DNA of 42,994 nt from DASXTS01 sp036505275. GTDB taxonomy: Bacteria > Actinomycetota > Actinomycetes > Mycobacteriales > Pseudonocardiaceae. The translations under genes and the position numbers were made by a program. The notes beneath the pieces were generated by a model. The model worked only from the letters and a program-made list of their open reading frames with translations, was not told the origin of the DNA and ran no database searches. Location: assembly GCA_036505275.1 (NCBI GenBank), contig DASXTS010000213.1:1-42994 (forward strand), given 5' to 3'. Shown piece by piece: positions 1-9,510 of the stretch (within the stretch, counting starts at the first letter, position 1; every line of letters starts with the position of its first letter).

Positions 1-89
1 TATGCACAGTGCTTCTGACTTCGGTTGACCAGGTTGACCGGTAGTTGCACGCTGAGGCTCACGACCAGCCACGAGCCGGGAGGCACGCC

Positions 90-1289
90 ATGACCAGGGC
101 AGCGGACGCGATGACCGAACTGGACGACCTCAGCCTGGATCAGCTCAAGCAGCTCCTCGGCCTGGTCGAGCACGACCCGACCCGCGACCCGTTCCCGGTG
201 CGCGGCATGGACGCCGTGGTGTTCGTGGCCGGCAACGCCACTCAGACCGCGCTGTACTACCAGCTCGCGTTCGGCATGGACCTGGTCGCCTACACCGGCC
301 CTGAGACCGGCAACCGCGACCACAAGGGATTCGTGCTGCGCTCGGGCTCGGCGCGGTTCGTGGTCAAGGGCGGGGTGGCCCCGGACAGCCCCCTCCAGGA
401 GCACCACCACAGGCACGGCGACGGTGTGGTGGATCTCGCGCTCGAGGTCGTCGACGTCGACCGGTGCATCGCGCACGCCCGGTCGCAGGGCGCGACCGTG
501 CTGGCGGAGCCGCACGACGAGACCGACTCGTTCGGGACGGTGCGGCTGGCGGCCATCGCTGCGTACGGCGAGACCCGGCACACGCTCATCGACCGCTCGC
601 GCTACCACGGGCCGTACCTGCCCGGCTACCTGCCCCGGTCGGTCGCAGTGGCCCGGCCGCCCTGGTGGCCGAGGCGACTGTTCCAGGCCATCGACCACTG
701 CGTCGGCAATGTGGAACTCGGCCGGATGGACCACTGGGTCAGCTTCTACAACCGGGTCATGGGGTTCGTGAACATGGCCGAGTTCGTCGGCGACGACATC
801 GCCACCGAGTACTCCGCGCTGATGAGCAAGGTCGTCGCGAGCGGCAACCACCGGGTGAAGTTCCCGCTGAACGAGCCGGCCATCAGCAAGCGCAAGTCGC
901 AGATAGCCGAGTACCTCGACTTCTACCGCGGCCCCGGCTGCCAGCACATCGCGCTGGCCACCGGCGACATCCTGGCGACCGTGGACGCCATGCGCGCCGC
1001 CGGCGTCGAATTTCTGGAAACTCCGGATTCGTACTATTCGGACCCGCAGCTGCGGGCCCGGATAGGCAAGGTGCGGGTGCCGATCGAGGAGCTCCAGCGG
1101 CGCGGCATCCTGGTCGACCGCGACGAGGACGGCTACCTGCTACAGATCTTCACCAGGCCGATCGGCGACCGGCCCACGCTGTTCTTCGAGCTGATCGAGC
1201 GACACGGCTCGCTCGGCTTCGGCAAGGGCAACTTCAAGGCCCTGTTCGAGGCCATCGAGCGGGAGCAGGCCCGCCGCGGCAACCTCTGA
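90..1289 (+). CDS. hppD: 4-hydroxyphenylpyruvate dioxygenase
   Basis: Converts 4-hydroxyphenylpyruvate to homogentisate in tyrosine catabolism; an Fe(II) enzyme of the cytoplasm. The 399-residue product has two vicinal-oxygen-chelate halves. The three iron ligands are visible: His203 in IDHCVGNV, His286 in GCQHIAL and Glu367 in FFELIER. The C-terminal GFGKGNFKALFEAIE segment is the HPPD signature and argues against hydroxymandelate synthase. I chose ATG 90 because GGGAGG lies at 78-83 with ideal spacing; a TTG at 45 and an ATG at 111 are in frame but less supported. The first 89 bases hold only the leader of this gene. It converges on ilvA, 30 bp away. Confidence 0.95.
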   Translation: MTRAADAMTELDDLSLDQLKQLLGLVEHDPTRDPFPVRGMDAVVFVAGNATQTALYYQLAFGMDLVAYTGPETGNRDHKGFVLRSGSARFVVKGGVAPDSPLQEHHHRHGDGVVDLALEVVDVDRCIAHARSQGATVLAEPHDETDSFGTVRLAAIAAYGETRHTLIDRSRYHGPYLPGYLPRSVAVARPPWWPRRLFQAIDHCVGNVELGRMDHWVSFYNRVMGFVNMAEFVGDDIATEYSALMSKVVASGNHRVKFPLNEPAISKRKSQIAEYLDFYRGPGCQHIALATGDILATVDAMRAAGVEFLETPDSYYSDPQLRARIGKVRVPIEELQRRGILVDRDEDGYLLQIFTRPIGDRPTLFFELIERHGSLGFGKGNFKALFEAIEREQARRGNL

Positions 1290-1298
1290 GCTGGTCTC

Positions 1299-1334
1299 GG
1301 TCACGTCTCAGGTCACGTCTCAGGTCACCTCTCG
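1299..1334. repeat. 12-bp tandem repeat across the ilvA stop
   Basis: Three units of ggtcacgtctca type (the last ggtcacctctcg), followed by a further ggtcacc, run through the end of ilvA. On the minus strand GTGACC recurs every 12 bases; two copies encode the final VT pairs of IlvA and the next lie beyond its stop. The array fills the 30-bp gap to hppD. It looks like replication slippage that placed or moved the stop codon; no hairpin is obvious. Confidence 0.7.
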
Positions 1335-2534
1335 GGTCACCTTGAAGCCGGCGGTTCGCAGCGACTGCACCACCTGGGCGCAGTGGTCGGGGCCGCGGGT
1401 TTCCAGGGACAGCGCCACATTGACCTCGCCGAGGGGGACCGAGCGGCCGATCCGGGAGTGCGCGACGTCGACCACGTTGGCACCGAGCTCACCGACGTTG
1501 CCGAGCAGGCTGGCCAGCGACCCCGGCCGGTCCGGGATGGTGATGCGCAGCGCAAGGTATCGGCCGGCCGCGGCCATACCGTGCTGGATGACATGCAGGA
1601 GCAGCAGCGGGTCGATGTTGCCGCCGGAGAGCACCGCGCACACCGGGGCCTCGTACCGGCCGGGGTTGTCCAGCACGGCGGCCACCGCGGCCGCGCCGGC
1701 CGGCTCGACCACCAGCTTGGCCCGCTCGAGGCAGAGCAGCAGGGCGGTGGACAGCGACTCCTCGCCGACCGTGATCATGTCGTCGATCAGCTTGGCGACG
1801 TGTGCGAAGGTCACCTCGCCGGGCTGGCCGACCGCGATGCCGTCGGCCATGGTGTTCATCGATTCGAGCCGGATCGGCCGTCCGGCGGCGAGTGAGCTCG
1901 GCCACGCCGCGGCCCGCTCGGCCTGCACGCCGACCACCCGCACCTCGGGGCGGACTGCCTTGACCGCGGCCGCCACCCCGCCGACCAGGCCACCGCCGCC
2001 GCAGGCGACCAGGATGGTGCGGACCTCGGGCAGTTGATCGAGGATCTCCAGGCCGACGGTGCCCTGCCCGGCCACCACGTCCGGGTGGTCGAACGGGTGA
2101 ATGAACACCGCGCCGGTGCGCTCGGCGAACGCCATCGCCTCGGTCAGCGCCTGCTCGAGACCCTCGCCGACGAGGTGCACGGTGGCGCCGTAGCCCTTGG
2201 TCGCGGCGATCTTCGGCAGCGGCGCGCCGGCCGGCATGAACACGGTCGCGGCCGCGCCGAGCATCTGCGCGGCGAGCGCCACGCCCTGCGCGTGGTTGCC
2301 GGCGCTGGCCGCCACCACACCACGGGCCCGATCCTGTTCGGACAGCCCATGGATCCGCAGGTACGCGCCGCGGATCTTGAACGAGCCGCAGCGCTGCAGG
2401 TTCTCGCACTTGAGGTACACCGGCCCGCCGAAGTGCTGCTCCAGCACCCTGGAGTGCTCCATCGGCGTCTGCCGGACCACGCCGGCGAGCAACTCCCTGG
2501 CGGCCTTGATCCGGTCCAGGCTGACCAGCTCCAT
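1320..2534 (-). CDS. ilvA: Threonine ammonia-lyase with ACT domain
   Basis: PLP enzyme that deaminates threonine to 2-oxobutyrate, the entry to isoleucine synthesis. Of 404 residues, 1-320 are the fold-type II catalytic domain with Lys53 in SFKIRGAY as the Schiff-base lysine and a glycine-rich phosphate loop CGGGG at 178-182. Residues about 325-404 form one ACT-like domain (DRPGSLASLLGNVGELGANV), expected to bind an amino-acid effector. Length fits the short, single-ACT class found in actinobacteria; whether it serves biosynthesis or degradation is not settled by sequence. The frame runs open upstream to 2855, but the family homology begins at ATG 2534, preceded by AGGA. Confidence 0.93.
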   Translation of the reverse strand: MELVSLDRIKAARELLAGVVRQTPMEHSRVLEQHFGGPVYLKCENLQRCGSFKIRGAYLRIHGLSEQDRARGVVAASAGNHAQGVALAAQMLGAAATVFMPAGAPLPKIAATKGYGATVHLVGEGLEQALTEAMAFAERTGAVFIHPFDHPDVVAGQGTVGLEILDQLPEVRTILVACGGGGLVGGVAAAVKAVRPEVRVVGVQAERAAAWPSSLAAGRPIRLESMNTMADGIAVGQPGEVTFAHVAKLIDDMITVGEESLSTALLLCLERAKLVVEPAGAAAVAAVLDNPGRYEAPVCAVLSGGNIDPLLLLHVIQHGMAAAGRYLALRITIPDRPGSLASLLGNVGELGANVVDVAHSRIGRSVPLGEVNVALSLETRGPDHCAQVVQSLRTAGFKVTREVT

Positions 2535-2648
2535 GGCTTGTATCCTGCCAGGCCAGCGGCCACCGGGCCGGCCCAGCGGATCGCGAGCGGGGTAGGCTGA
2601 CAGTGACGGAGCCGGCCAGGTCGACGCCGGCCGTACGGGGAGGTCCGG

Positions 2649-2885
2649 ATGAGGCGCGCTGCACTGGCGCCCATCGTCGCCACACTGGCCGCGGCGGCGT
2701 TGCTGGCGGGCGGCGCGGTGTACACGGTCCAGCGCGCCGGCTGCGACGACCCCGGTCGCTACGTGATCACCGGCGACTCGGTCGAGCTGGTCGGCGGCTG
2801 CCTCGAACCTGGTGACCTGCCGGTCGGGCCGGCGCCGGCCGCGGTGGACAACCACCCCGACGACGGCGCTCAGGTCCGCCCCTAG
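2649..2885 (+). CDS. Small secreted or membrane-anchored protein
   Basis: A 78-residue protein of unknown function. Residues 5-27 form a hydrophobic segment after MRRAALA, so it is either exported or anchored by its N-terminus; an AAALLAGGA stretch could be cleaved. The rest is hydrophilic, with two cysteines (CDD and GGC) that could form a disulfide outside the membrane. GGGGAGG at 2637-2643 gives a strong ribosome site for ATG 2649, which is the best evidence that it is real. It is divergent from ilvA and convergent with metB, with a palindromic repeat in between. I do not recognise a family. Confidence 0.75.
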   Translation: MRRAALAPIVATLAAAALLAGGAVYTVQRAGCDDPGRYVITGDSVELVGGCLEPGDLPVGPAPAAVDNHPDDGAQVRP

Positions 2886-2932
2886 CGTCCACCCGCGAGC
2901 CCTCGAGGGCCGGCCATCCGGGTTCTCAGTCC

Positions 2933-2999
2933 ATGATCACCAAACCTGTCGGCGCCGCCCGCAGGATCCGCAACGCACGTCGACACTTTCGGTGATCAC
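2933..2999. repeat. 67-bp palindromic intergenic repeat, copy 1
   Basis: Starts ATGATCACCAAACCTGTCGG and ends CGACACTTTCGGTGATCAC; the arms pair imperfectly around a 27-nt loop with CGCAAC at columns 37-42. Two more copies of exactly the same length lie at 11768 and 38458. It sits in the 171-bp gap where the small secreted gene converges on metB, so it could also act as a transcription terminator. No other gene-like signal is seen between 2886 and 3056. Confidence 0.75.
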
Positions 3000-3056
3000 G
3001 GCAACGGGGCCGGCCGAGGACCCGGACCCAACCAGCGGACGCGTCGGCGAACGCGG

Positions 3057-4202
3057 TCAGCCGAGGGCGGCCAGCAGGTCGGCGACCAGGTCGGCGGCGT
3101 CCTCGATGCCCACCGACAGACGGATCAGGTCTGCCGGCACCTCCAGTGCCGAGCCCGCCACCGACGCATGCGTCATGCGGCCGGGGTGCTCGATGAGCGA
3201 CTCAACGCCGCCGAGGGACTCGGCCAGGATGAACAGCCGAGTCCTGGCGCACACCTCGAGGGCGGCCTGCTCGCCGCCGGTCGGCCGGAAGGAGACGATG
3301 CCGCCGAACCGGCGCATCTGCTTGGCGGCCTGCTCGTGGCCGGGATGCTCCGGCAGGCCCGGGTAGTAGACCTGCGCGACCGCCGGGTGCGCGACCAGCG
3401 CGTCCGCGACCCGCTCCGCGTTGTCGCAGTGCCGGTCCATTCGCACGGCGAGCGTCTTGATGCCGCGCAGCGTGAGGAACACGTCGAACGGGCTGGGCAC
3501 CGCGCCGACGCCGTTCTGCAGGAAGACCAGCGCCTCGGCCAGTTCGTCGTCGGAGGTGACCACCGCGCCGCCGATGACATCGGAGTGCCCGCCGATGTAC
3601 TTGGTGGTGGAGTGCACCACGACGTCGGCGCCGAGGGCGAGCGGAGTCTGCAGGTAGGGCGAGGCGAACGTGTTGTCCACCACGAGCCGGGCGCCGGCGT
3701 CGTGCGCCAGCCCGGCGAGCCCGGCGAGGTCCACGATGCCGAGCAGCGGGTTCGTCGGGGTCTCACACCAGATCAGCTTCGTCACACCGGGGCGGACGGC
3801 GGCCCGCACCGCGTCCAGGTCGGACTGCTGCACCGGGGTGTGCTCGACGCCCCAGTGCCGCAGGACCTTGTCGACCAGGCGGAAGGTGCCGCCGTACACG
3901 TCGCCGGGGATCACGATGTGGTCGCCGGGCCGGCAGACGGCGCGCAGCACGGTGTCCGTCGCGGACATCCCGGACGCGAACGAGAGACCCCGCCGGCCAC
4001 CCTCGAGGGCGGCCAGGCACTCCTCGAGCGCGGTCCTCGTCGGATTGCCGGTGCGAGCGTACTCGTAGCCGCCGCGCAGGCCGCCCACACCGTCCTGGGC
4101 GAACGTTGACGAGGCGTGGATCGGCACGTTCACCGCGCCGGTCCGACTGTCCGGCTCCTGGCCGGCGTGGATGGCTCTGGTCGCGAAACCGGCGTCAGTC
4201 AT
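3057..4202 (-). CDS. metB: Cystathionine gamma-synthase
   Basis: PLP enzyme that condenses an O-acyl-homoserine with cysteine to cystathionine in methionine synthesis. The 381-residue protein has full Cys/Met-metabolism family length. Lys201 in HSTTKYIGGHSD is the PLP lysine; SFASGMSATDT and YEYARTGNPT carry phosphate and substrate contacts. Substrate choice within the family (gamma-synthase versus gamma-lyase or O-acylhomoserine sulfhydrylase) cannot be read with certainty, but the position beside cbs and a proline-rich RDD gene matches metB of mycobacteria. Its ATG overlaps the stop of the RDD gene by 8 nt (ATGACTGA), so translation is probably coupled. Confidence 0.92.
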   Translation of the reverse strand: MTDAGFATRAIHAGQEPDSRTGAVNVPIHASSTFAQDGVGGLRGGYEYARTGNPTRTALEECLAALEGGRRGLSFASGMSATDTVLRAVCRPGDHIVIPGDVYGGTFRLVDKVLRHWGVEHTPVQQSDLDAVRAAVRPGVTKLIWCETPTNPLLGIVDLAGLAGLAHDAGARLVVDNTFASPYLQTPLALGADVVVHSTTKYIGGHSDVIGGAVVTSDDELAEALVFLQNGVGAVPSPFDVFLTLRGIKTLAVRMDRHCDNAERVADALVAHPAVAQVYYPGLPEHPGHEQAAKQMRRFGGIVSFRPTGGEQAALEVCARTRLFILAESLGGVESLIEHPGRMTHASVAGSALEVPADLIRLSVGIEDAADLVADLLAALG

Positions 4203-5520
4203 CCGCCCTGACCACCACGGTTCCCAGCACCATATCCGCGAACGTCTGCTTCTTCGGTGTGAACAGCGGCGCGAGCCAGCCGACGCCGAACTCGAGGAGG
4301 TGGCAGAAGTAGCGCGCGACGCCCATCCCGCCGCCGATCGGCTGGCCGGTCTCCTCCTTGATCAGCTTGACCTTGGCGTACTTGCGGCCGATGGTCTGAC
4401 CGGTCTCGCCGCCCTGGTAGCTGTTCCAGATGATGAAGCCGATCGCGCCGAAGATAAGCAGAGTGCCGAGCAGCGAGAGCAACCCGCTGTTCAGGGTCGC
4501 ACCGATGATCACCACGAGGTAGGCGATGCCGAGCGGCGCCACGTAGTCGATCAGGCCGCCGAGCGCCCGCTGTGGCCACTCCGCCAGATCGGTGCGGACG
4601 GCCGCCGGCTGGCCGTAGCCGCCGTACTGGGCCGGCGCGCCGTACTGGTCCGGCGCGCCGTACTGGTCGTACTGCGGCTGTGGCGGGGCGCCCCATTGCT
4701 GGGGCGCAGCGCCGTACTGACCGGGGCCGGGCTGCCCGTACGGAGCCTGGCCGCCGTACGGCCCCGGCTGCGGGCCGTACCCCGGGTGACCGCCGGGCGG
4801 TGGGGCACCGCCGTAACCCGGCTGGCCGCCCGGGTAGCCGCCGGGCTGCTGGCCAGGGCCCGGGTAGCCACCGGGCGGTTGGCCGGGGTAGCCGCCGGCC
4901 GGCTGGCCAGGGCCCGGGTAGCCGCCGGGCGGTTGTCCGGGGCCCGGGTAGCCGCCGGGCTGCTGTCCGGGGCCCGGGTAGCCGCCGGGCGGTTGTCCGG
5001 GATAGCCGCCCGGGGCGCCGTACCCGCCGGGCGGCTGGATCCGCGGTGGCTCCGCCGATGGCCAGTTCGGCTGCCCGCCAGGACCGCCGAAAGAACCGGG
5101 TCCGCCGGATCCCGGAGCACCGGGACCACTGGGACCACTGGGACCACCGGGACCACCGGGACCACCGGGACCACCGGGGGCGCCGTATCCGCCGCCCGGC
5201 GGTGGCGGGAACCCACCGGGCGGATAACCACCAGGCGGCGGATAACCACCCGACGGCGGCAGCGGGAAGCCACCCGCCGGACCGGCTTCACCGCCCGACC
5301 CGCGGCCACCACCCGGCGCCTGGCCCGAGCCCGGCGGCATGATCTTGGTGGCGTCCGGGCCGTCAGAGGGCCGCTCTCCCAGCTTGCGGTCGAGCCCCGA
5401 CGAGATCACCTGAGTGGCCTCCGGCTGTGACGTCTCGGACCCGCCCTTCGGTGGGGAGTCGTTGGGACGATCTACGGAGTGCCGGCCCTGAGCCGGCTCT
5501 GGCTGCTGCGGAGCGCTCAT
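4195..5520 (-). CDS. pra: Proline-rich RDD family membrane protein (Pra-like)
   Basis: A 441-residue protein. Residues 1-300 are a disordered cytoplasmic region, very rich in Gly, Pro, Tyr and Gln, with tandem GGYPGPGQ-type units. Residues about 305-441 are the RDD domain: WPQRALGGLIDYVAPL starts it, and two or three membrane segments follow (YLVVIIGATL and LLGTLLIFGAIGFIIW). The position between metB and cbs matches the proline-rich antigen gene pra (Rv1078) of M. tuberculosis. RDD proteins have been linked to ion transport, but the role here is unknown. ATG 5520 has GGAG six bases ahead; an upstream ATG at 5547 lacks one. Confidence 0.88.
   Translation of the reverse strand: MSAPQQPEPAQGRHSVDRPNDSPPKGGSETSQPEATQVISSGLDRKLGERPSDGPDATKIMPPGSGQAPGGGRGSGGEAGPAGGFPLPPSGGYPPPGGYPPGGFPPPPGGGYGAPGGPGGPGGPGGPSGPSGPGAPGSGGPGSFGGPGGQPNWPSAEPPRIQPPGGYGAPGGYPGQPPGGYPGPGQQPGGYPGPGQPPGGYPGPGQPAGGYPGQPPGGYPGPGQQPGGYPGGQPGYGGAPPPGGHPGYGPQPGPYGGQAPYGQPGPGQYGAAPQQWGAPPQPQYDQYGAPDQYGAPAQYGGYGQPAAVRTDLAEWPQRALGGLIDYVAPLGIAYLVVIIGATLNSGLLSLLGTLLIFGAIGFIIWNSYQGGETGQTIGRKYAKVKLIKEETGQPIGGGMGVARYFCHLLEFGVGWLAPLFTPKKQTFADMVLGTVVVRADD
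4826..5175. repeat. Coding tandem repeats in the RDD gene
   Basis: From about 4826 to 5015 a unit of 24-30 bases built on gggtagccgccgggcgg recurs at least six times, encoding GGYPGPGQxP modules. Separately, 9-bp units of ggaccaccg type run through about 5119-5175 and encode GGP and SGP triplets. Period is always a multiple of three, so the reading frame is kept. These are protein-coding slippage repeats, not a CRISPR array: there are no unique spacers. Confidence 0.85.
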
Positions 5521-5604
5521 CGGGTCTCCAACCCACGTCTGAAACATGCCTGGGCCACGCTAGCGGATCCGCTCAGGACGCCGCCCACAGATCGGTCCCC
5601 CGAT

Positions 5605-6975
<1,371 letters not shown>

Positions 6976-7286
6976 GGCCGAAGCGTAGTTCGAGGGCGTA
7001 ATCGGCAGGCAAAGCGGGCGGCGCGCCCCTGCCGCGCGCCAGCCCACTCGGGCCTTGGGGTACCACCACCACATGGGAGACAAACGGTCGACCGGCGGCC
7101 AGCTTGGTTGGGGTTTCGACGGCCGCCGGCCATCCCAGCGGGGACTAAGCCAAATGGCGTAACAGATCGGACCGGGGCAGCGACTCATTCTTCCAACAGG
7201 CCGTTTACGGGGATCACATCGGACCTCGACCGTCTCTTAACCGGTAGGTGGTAGCACCGAAGCAACGGCGCAAGGGAGGTGACGGT
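6976..7286. other. Divergent promoter region, cbs / SGNH hydrolase
   Basis: A 311-bp gap with no gene. Both reading frames that run into it are unsupported extensions of the flanking genes. It must hold promoters for both directions: a good leaderless-type -10 for cbs (6982-6987) is visible, and GGGAGG at 7274-7279 serves the SGNH gene. I see no convincing riboswitch or operator. Confidence 0.6.
6982..7012 (-). promoter_or_regulatory. Leaderless-type promoter of cbs
   Basis: Read on the minus strand, TACGCT fits the actinobacterial -10 pattern TANNNT and is followed by six bases and then the GTG start. TTGCCT lies 19 bases further upstream as a possible -35. With no ribosome site between, transcription would start at or next to the GTG. 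Confidence 0.4.
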
Positions 7287-8204
7287 GTGGCCGGACTCGT
7301 CAGGACCACAGCCATGGCTGCCGGGTGCTTCGGTGGGTTGGGCGCCGTATACGGCGTGTTGTCGGAACAGTCGAGGCGGGCAAGGCGGATCATCGGCATG
7401 CCGCCCACCGCGCCATTGCGGGCCGACGGGGTGTACCTACCGGATGGCACCGGTCCGCTGCCGGTCGGCGACGCCACCGCCGAGGCACCGATTCGCCTCG
7501 CCGTGCTGGGCGACTCCTCCGCGGCCGGCGTCGGGGCCGAGGTCGAGGCCCACCTGCCCGGCGTGCTGGTCGCCCGCGGCCTTGCCGAGGAGTCCGAGCG
7601 GCCGGTGCGGCTGGACACCTATGCGGTCAGCGGGTCCACCTCCCGAGACCTGACGCCCCAGGTCGAGCTGGCGCTGGCCAACACGACCGACGTAGTGCTC
7701 GCGCTGATCGGCGCCAACGACGTGACCAAGCTCATCCCGCCGCGGACCGCGGCGGCGCAACTCGGCGAGGCGGTGCGCCGGCTTGGTGCCAGTGGCGTCG
7801 CCGTGGTGGTCGGCACGTGCCCCGACCTCGGCGTGATCCGGCCCATCCCGCAGCCGCTGCGCGGCGTCGCCCGGAGCTGGTCGCTGACTCTGGCCCGGCT
7901 GCAGCGGGTCGCCGTGCAGCGCGCCGGCGGCCGGGCCGTACCCCTCGCCGACCTGCTCGCTGCCGAGTTCCTGACCAGGGCCGACTTGTTCGCCCGCGAC
8001 CAGTTCCATCCCTCCGACGCCGGCTACGAGGCCGCCGCGGCCGTGCTGCTGCCCGCGGTGTGTGCCGCCGTCGGAGTGTGGGACGGCGGGCCGTTGCCAC
8101 GGCTGCCCGGCCGATCGACCGCCGCCGAGGCGCTGCGGCCCACCGCGCGGCTCGCCGCCGCCGCCAACCGCCGCCTGGACCGCATGCTGCGCCGCGCCGC
8201 CTAG
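7287..8204 (+). CDS. SGNH/GDSL-family hydrolase
   Basis: A 305-residue esterase-type hydrolase. Residues 3-25 form a hydrophobic N-terminal segment, so it is probably exported or membrane-anchored. Block I is LGDSSAAG with nucleophile Ser77; Gly142 and Asn144 in IGAND are oxyanion-hole residues; Asp238 and His241 in DQFHPSDAGY complete the triad. The matching position in M. tuberculosis is Rv1075c, next to cbs on the opposite strand. I took GTG 7287 because GGGAGG precedes it by 7 nt; the GTG at 7248 would add an unsupported basic tail. The substrate is unknown; acyl groups of surface lipids or glycans are plausible. Confidence 0.88.
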   Translation: MAGLVRTTAMAAGCFGGLGAVYGVLSEQSRRARRIIGMPPTAPLRADGVYLPDGTGPLPVGDATAEAPIRLAVLGDSSAAGVGAEVEAHLPGVLVARGLAEESERPVRLDTYAVSGSTSRDLTPQVELALANTTDVVLALIGANDVTKLIPPRTAAAQLGEAVRRLGASGVAVVVGTCPDLGVIRPIPQPLRGVARSWSLTLARLQRVAVQRAGGRAVPLADLLAAEFLTRADLFARDQFHPSDAGYEAAAAVLLPAVCAAVGVWDGGPLPRLPGRSTAAEALRPTARLAAAANRRLDRMLRRAA

Positions 8205-8240
8205 CCAGCCAGCCACGACTCCGCTGCCCCTGCTTGCGGC

Positions 8241-8337
8241 TGGGTCAAGGGCGGCGCGATCGCCGTCGGCCACCCCTTCGGCATGACCGTTCGGCGGCGG
8301 CCAAGGCATGGCCATGGTCCTGGGGCGGCTGAGCTGA
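8241..8337 (+). pseudogene. Fossil of a thiolase C-terminus
   Basis: The bases from 8244 read VKGGAIAVGHPFGMT, the conserved C-terminal active-site block of acetyl-CoA acetyltransferases (His in GHP). From 8302, one frame over, they read QGMAMVLGRLS then stop TGA 8335-8337, the thiolase C-terminal tail; a GGG-coding run precedes it. The roughly 25-30 residues that should join the blocks are missing and the rest of the gene is gone. M. tuberculosis has thiolase fadA3 beside the same hydrolase, same relative strand, so this looks like the remnant of a lost fadA-type gene. Confidence 0.8.
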
Positions 8338-8342
8338 GCCAA

Positions 8343-8370
8343 GCGGGGACGCCTCTGGTGGCGTCCCCGC
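8343..8370. terminator. Bidirectional hairpin terminator
   Basis: A perfect 11-bp stem, GCGGGGACGCC pairing with GGCGTCCCCGC around the loop tctggt. It lies between the plus-strand SGNH hydrolase with its thiolase remnant and the minus-strand Bax1-I gene, where it can stop transcripts from both sides. No T-run, as is common in high-GC actinomycetes. Confidence 0.8.
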
Positions 8371-8396
8371 CGCGGTCACTCGCTCGAGGCCGGCTA

Positions 8397-9173
8397 CTAC
8401 TCTCGGAAGTAGGAGAGCAGGCGCAGGATCTCCAGGTACAGCCAGACCAGGGTGACGGTCAGGCCGAACGCGATGTACCAGGCGAACCGTGCCGGCGCCC
8501 CGGCCCTGATGGCCTGGTCCGCGGCGTCGAAGTCGAGCAGGAAGCTGAACGCCGCGATGCCGATGCAGACCAGGCTGAAGATGATCGCCAGCGCGCCGCC
8601 GTCGCGGAGACCGAGGCCACCTGTGACGAAGAAGCCGGCGATCAGGTTGACCAGCATCAGGCCGACAACGCCGATCAGTGACCCGATCACCCACTTGGTC
8701 ATTTTGGGGGTGACCCGGATGGCTCCGGTCTTGTAGACGACGAGCATGCCGCCAAACACAGCCGCGGTGCCGACCACGGCCTGGATCACGATGCCGGAGA
8801 ACTGAGCGTTGAAGATGCCGCTGATGCCACCGAGGAAAACGCCCTCGACTGCGGCGTAGGCGATGATCAGCGGTGGACTGACCACCTTCTTGAACGTGAT
8901 GATCAGCGCCAGCACGAACCCGATCAGCGCGGCCGGCAGGGCGAGCCCGTACAGGCCGGTGATCCAGGTGGCCGCGCCGGCGGCGACCAGCACGGCGAGC
9001 GTGATGCCGGTCTTGGTCACCACGTCGTCGATGGTCATCGGGCGCCGATCGGCCGGTGCCTGAGTGGCTGGCGCGCTGGGGTAGCCGCCGGCCGGGTAGC
9101 GGTCGAACGTCGCGTAGCCGCGGCCGGACGTCGTCGGCAGGTCGCGGAACACGGGATTGCTGCTGCTGCGCAC
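8397..9173 (-). CDS. Bax inhibitor-1 / YccA family membrane protein
   Basis: A 258-residue integral membrane protein with about seven hydrophobic helices starting near residue 55 (TLAVLVAAGAATWIT) after a hydrophilic N-terminus. LLDFDAADQAIRAGAP near residue 215 and the ending LEILRLLSYFRE are typical of the actinobacterial Bax1-I/YccA branch. Relatives include pH-sensitive calcium leak channels; the role here is unproven. Start GTG 9173 follows AGGAGG by 7 nt, which outweighs the open frame that continues to 10745. Confidence 0.9.
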   Translation of the reverse strand: MRSSSNPVFRDLPTTSGRGYATFDRYPAGGYPSAPATQAPADRRPMTIDDVVTKTGITLAVLVAAGAATWITGLYGLALPAALIGFVLALIITFKKVVSPPLIIAYAAVEGVFLGGISGIFNAQFSGIVIQAVVGTAAVFGGMLVVYKTGAIRVTPKMTKWVIGSLIGVVGLMLVNLIAGFFVTGGLGLRDGGALAIIFSLVCIGIAAFSFLLDFDAADQAIRAGAPARFAWYIAFGLTVTLVWLYLEILRLLSYFRE

Positions 9174-9510
9174 CTTCGATCCTCCTGTGGGCCCTGTGTT
9201 GGGGCCTGGGCAAACAACCCTGCACCGGTACAACGGCGTGCCGTGCTCGCCGGTTCCCGGCCGTGACCGCGAGCCTACCGGTCGCGCACCGGAGCGGGCA
9301 GTACGCCCGACCGAGAAGGGCGACCGTGCGAACCCAGCCGGACCAGCCCAATCGTGGTCGGCCGGGCAACCGCCGTAGATCGTTGTCCTGCCGCCGTTGT
9401 GAGCCTTGACCGCCGGCTCGGTCGCTCGTTCCGCCGCACCGCCTCGGCCGGCGACGGCTCGAACCCACCGCGTGAGCGCGACACCAGTCCGGTCGCCCTG
9501 CTCGCCGAGC
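9174..9510. other. Gap with no recognised gene
   Basis: 337 bp between the divergent Bax1-I and membrane-protein genes. It must contain both promoters, but I see no clear -10/-35 pair. Short open frames cross it on both strands without ribosome sites or familiar motifs. It was checked for gene fossils like those at 8241 and 13019; none was recognised. Confidence 0.5.

Noticed and set aside
4826..5175. CRISPR-like array
   Set aside because: Repeats are coding, differ in length by codons and have no unique spacers; no cas genes are present.
5521..5604. SAM or other riboswitch ahead of the metB/RDD genes
   Set aside because: Only 84 bp lie between cbs and the RDD gene, with no conserved riboswitch pairing visible.
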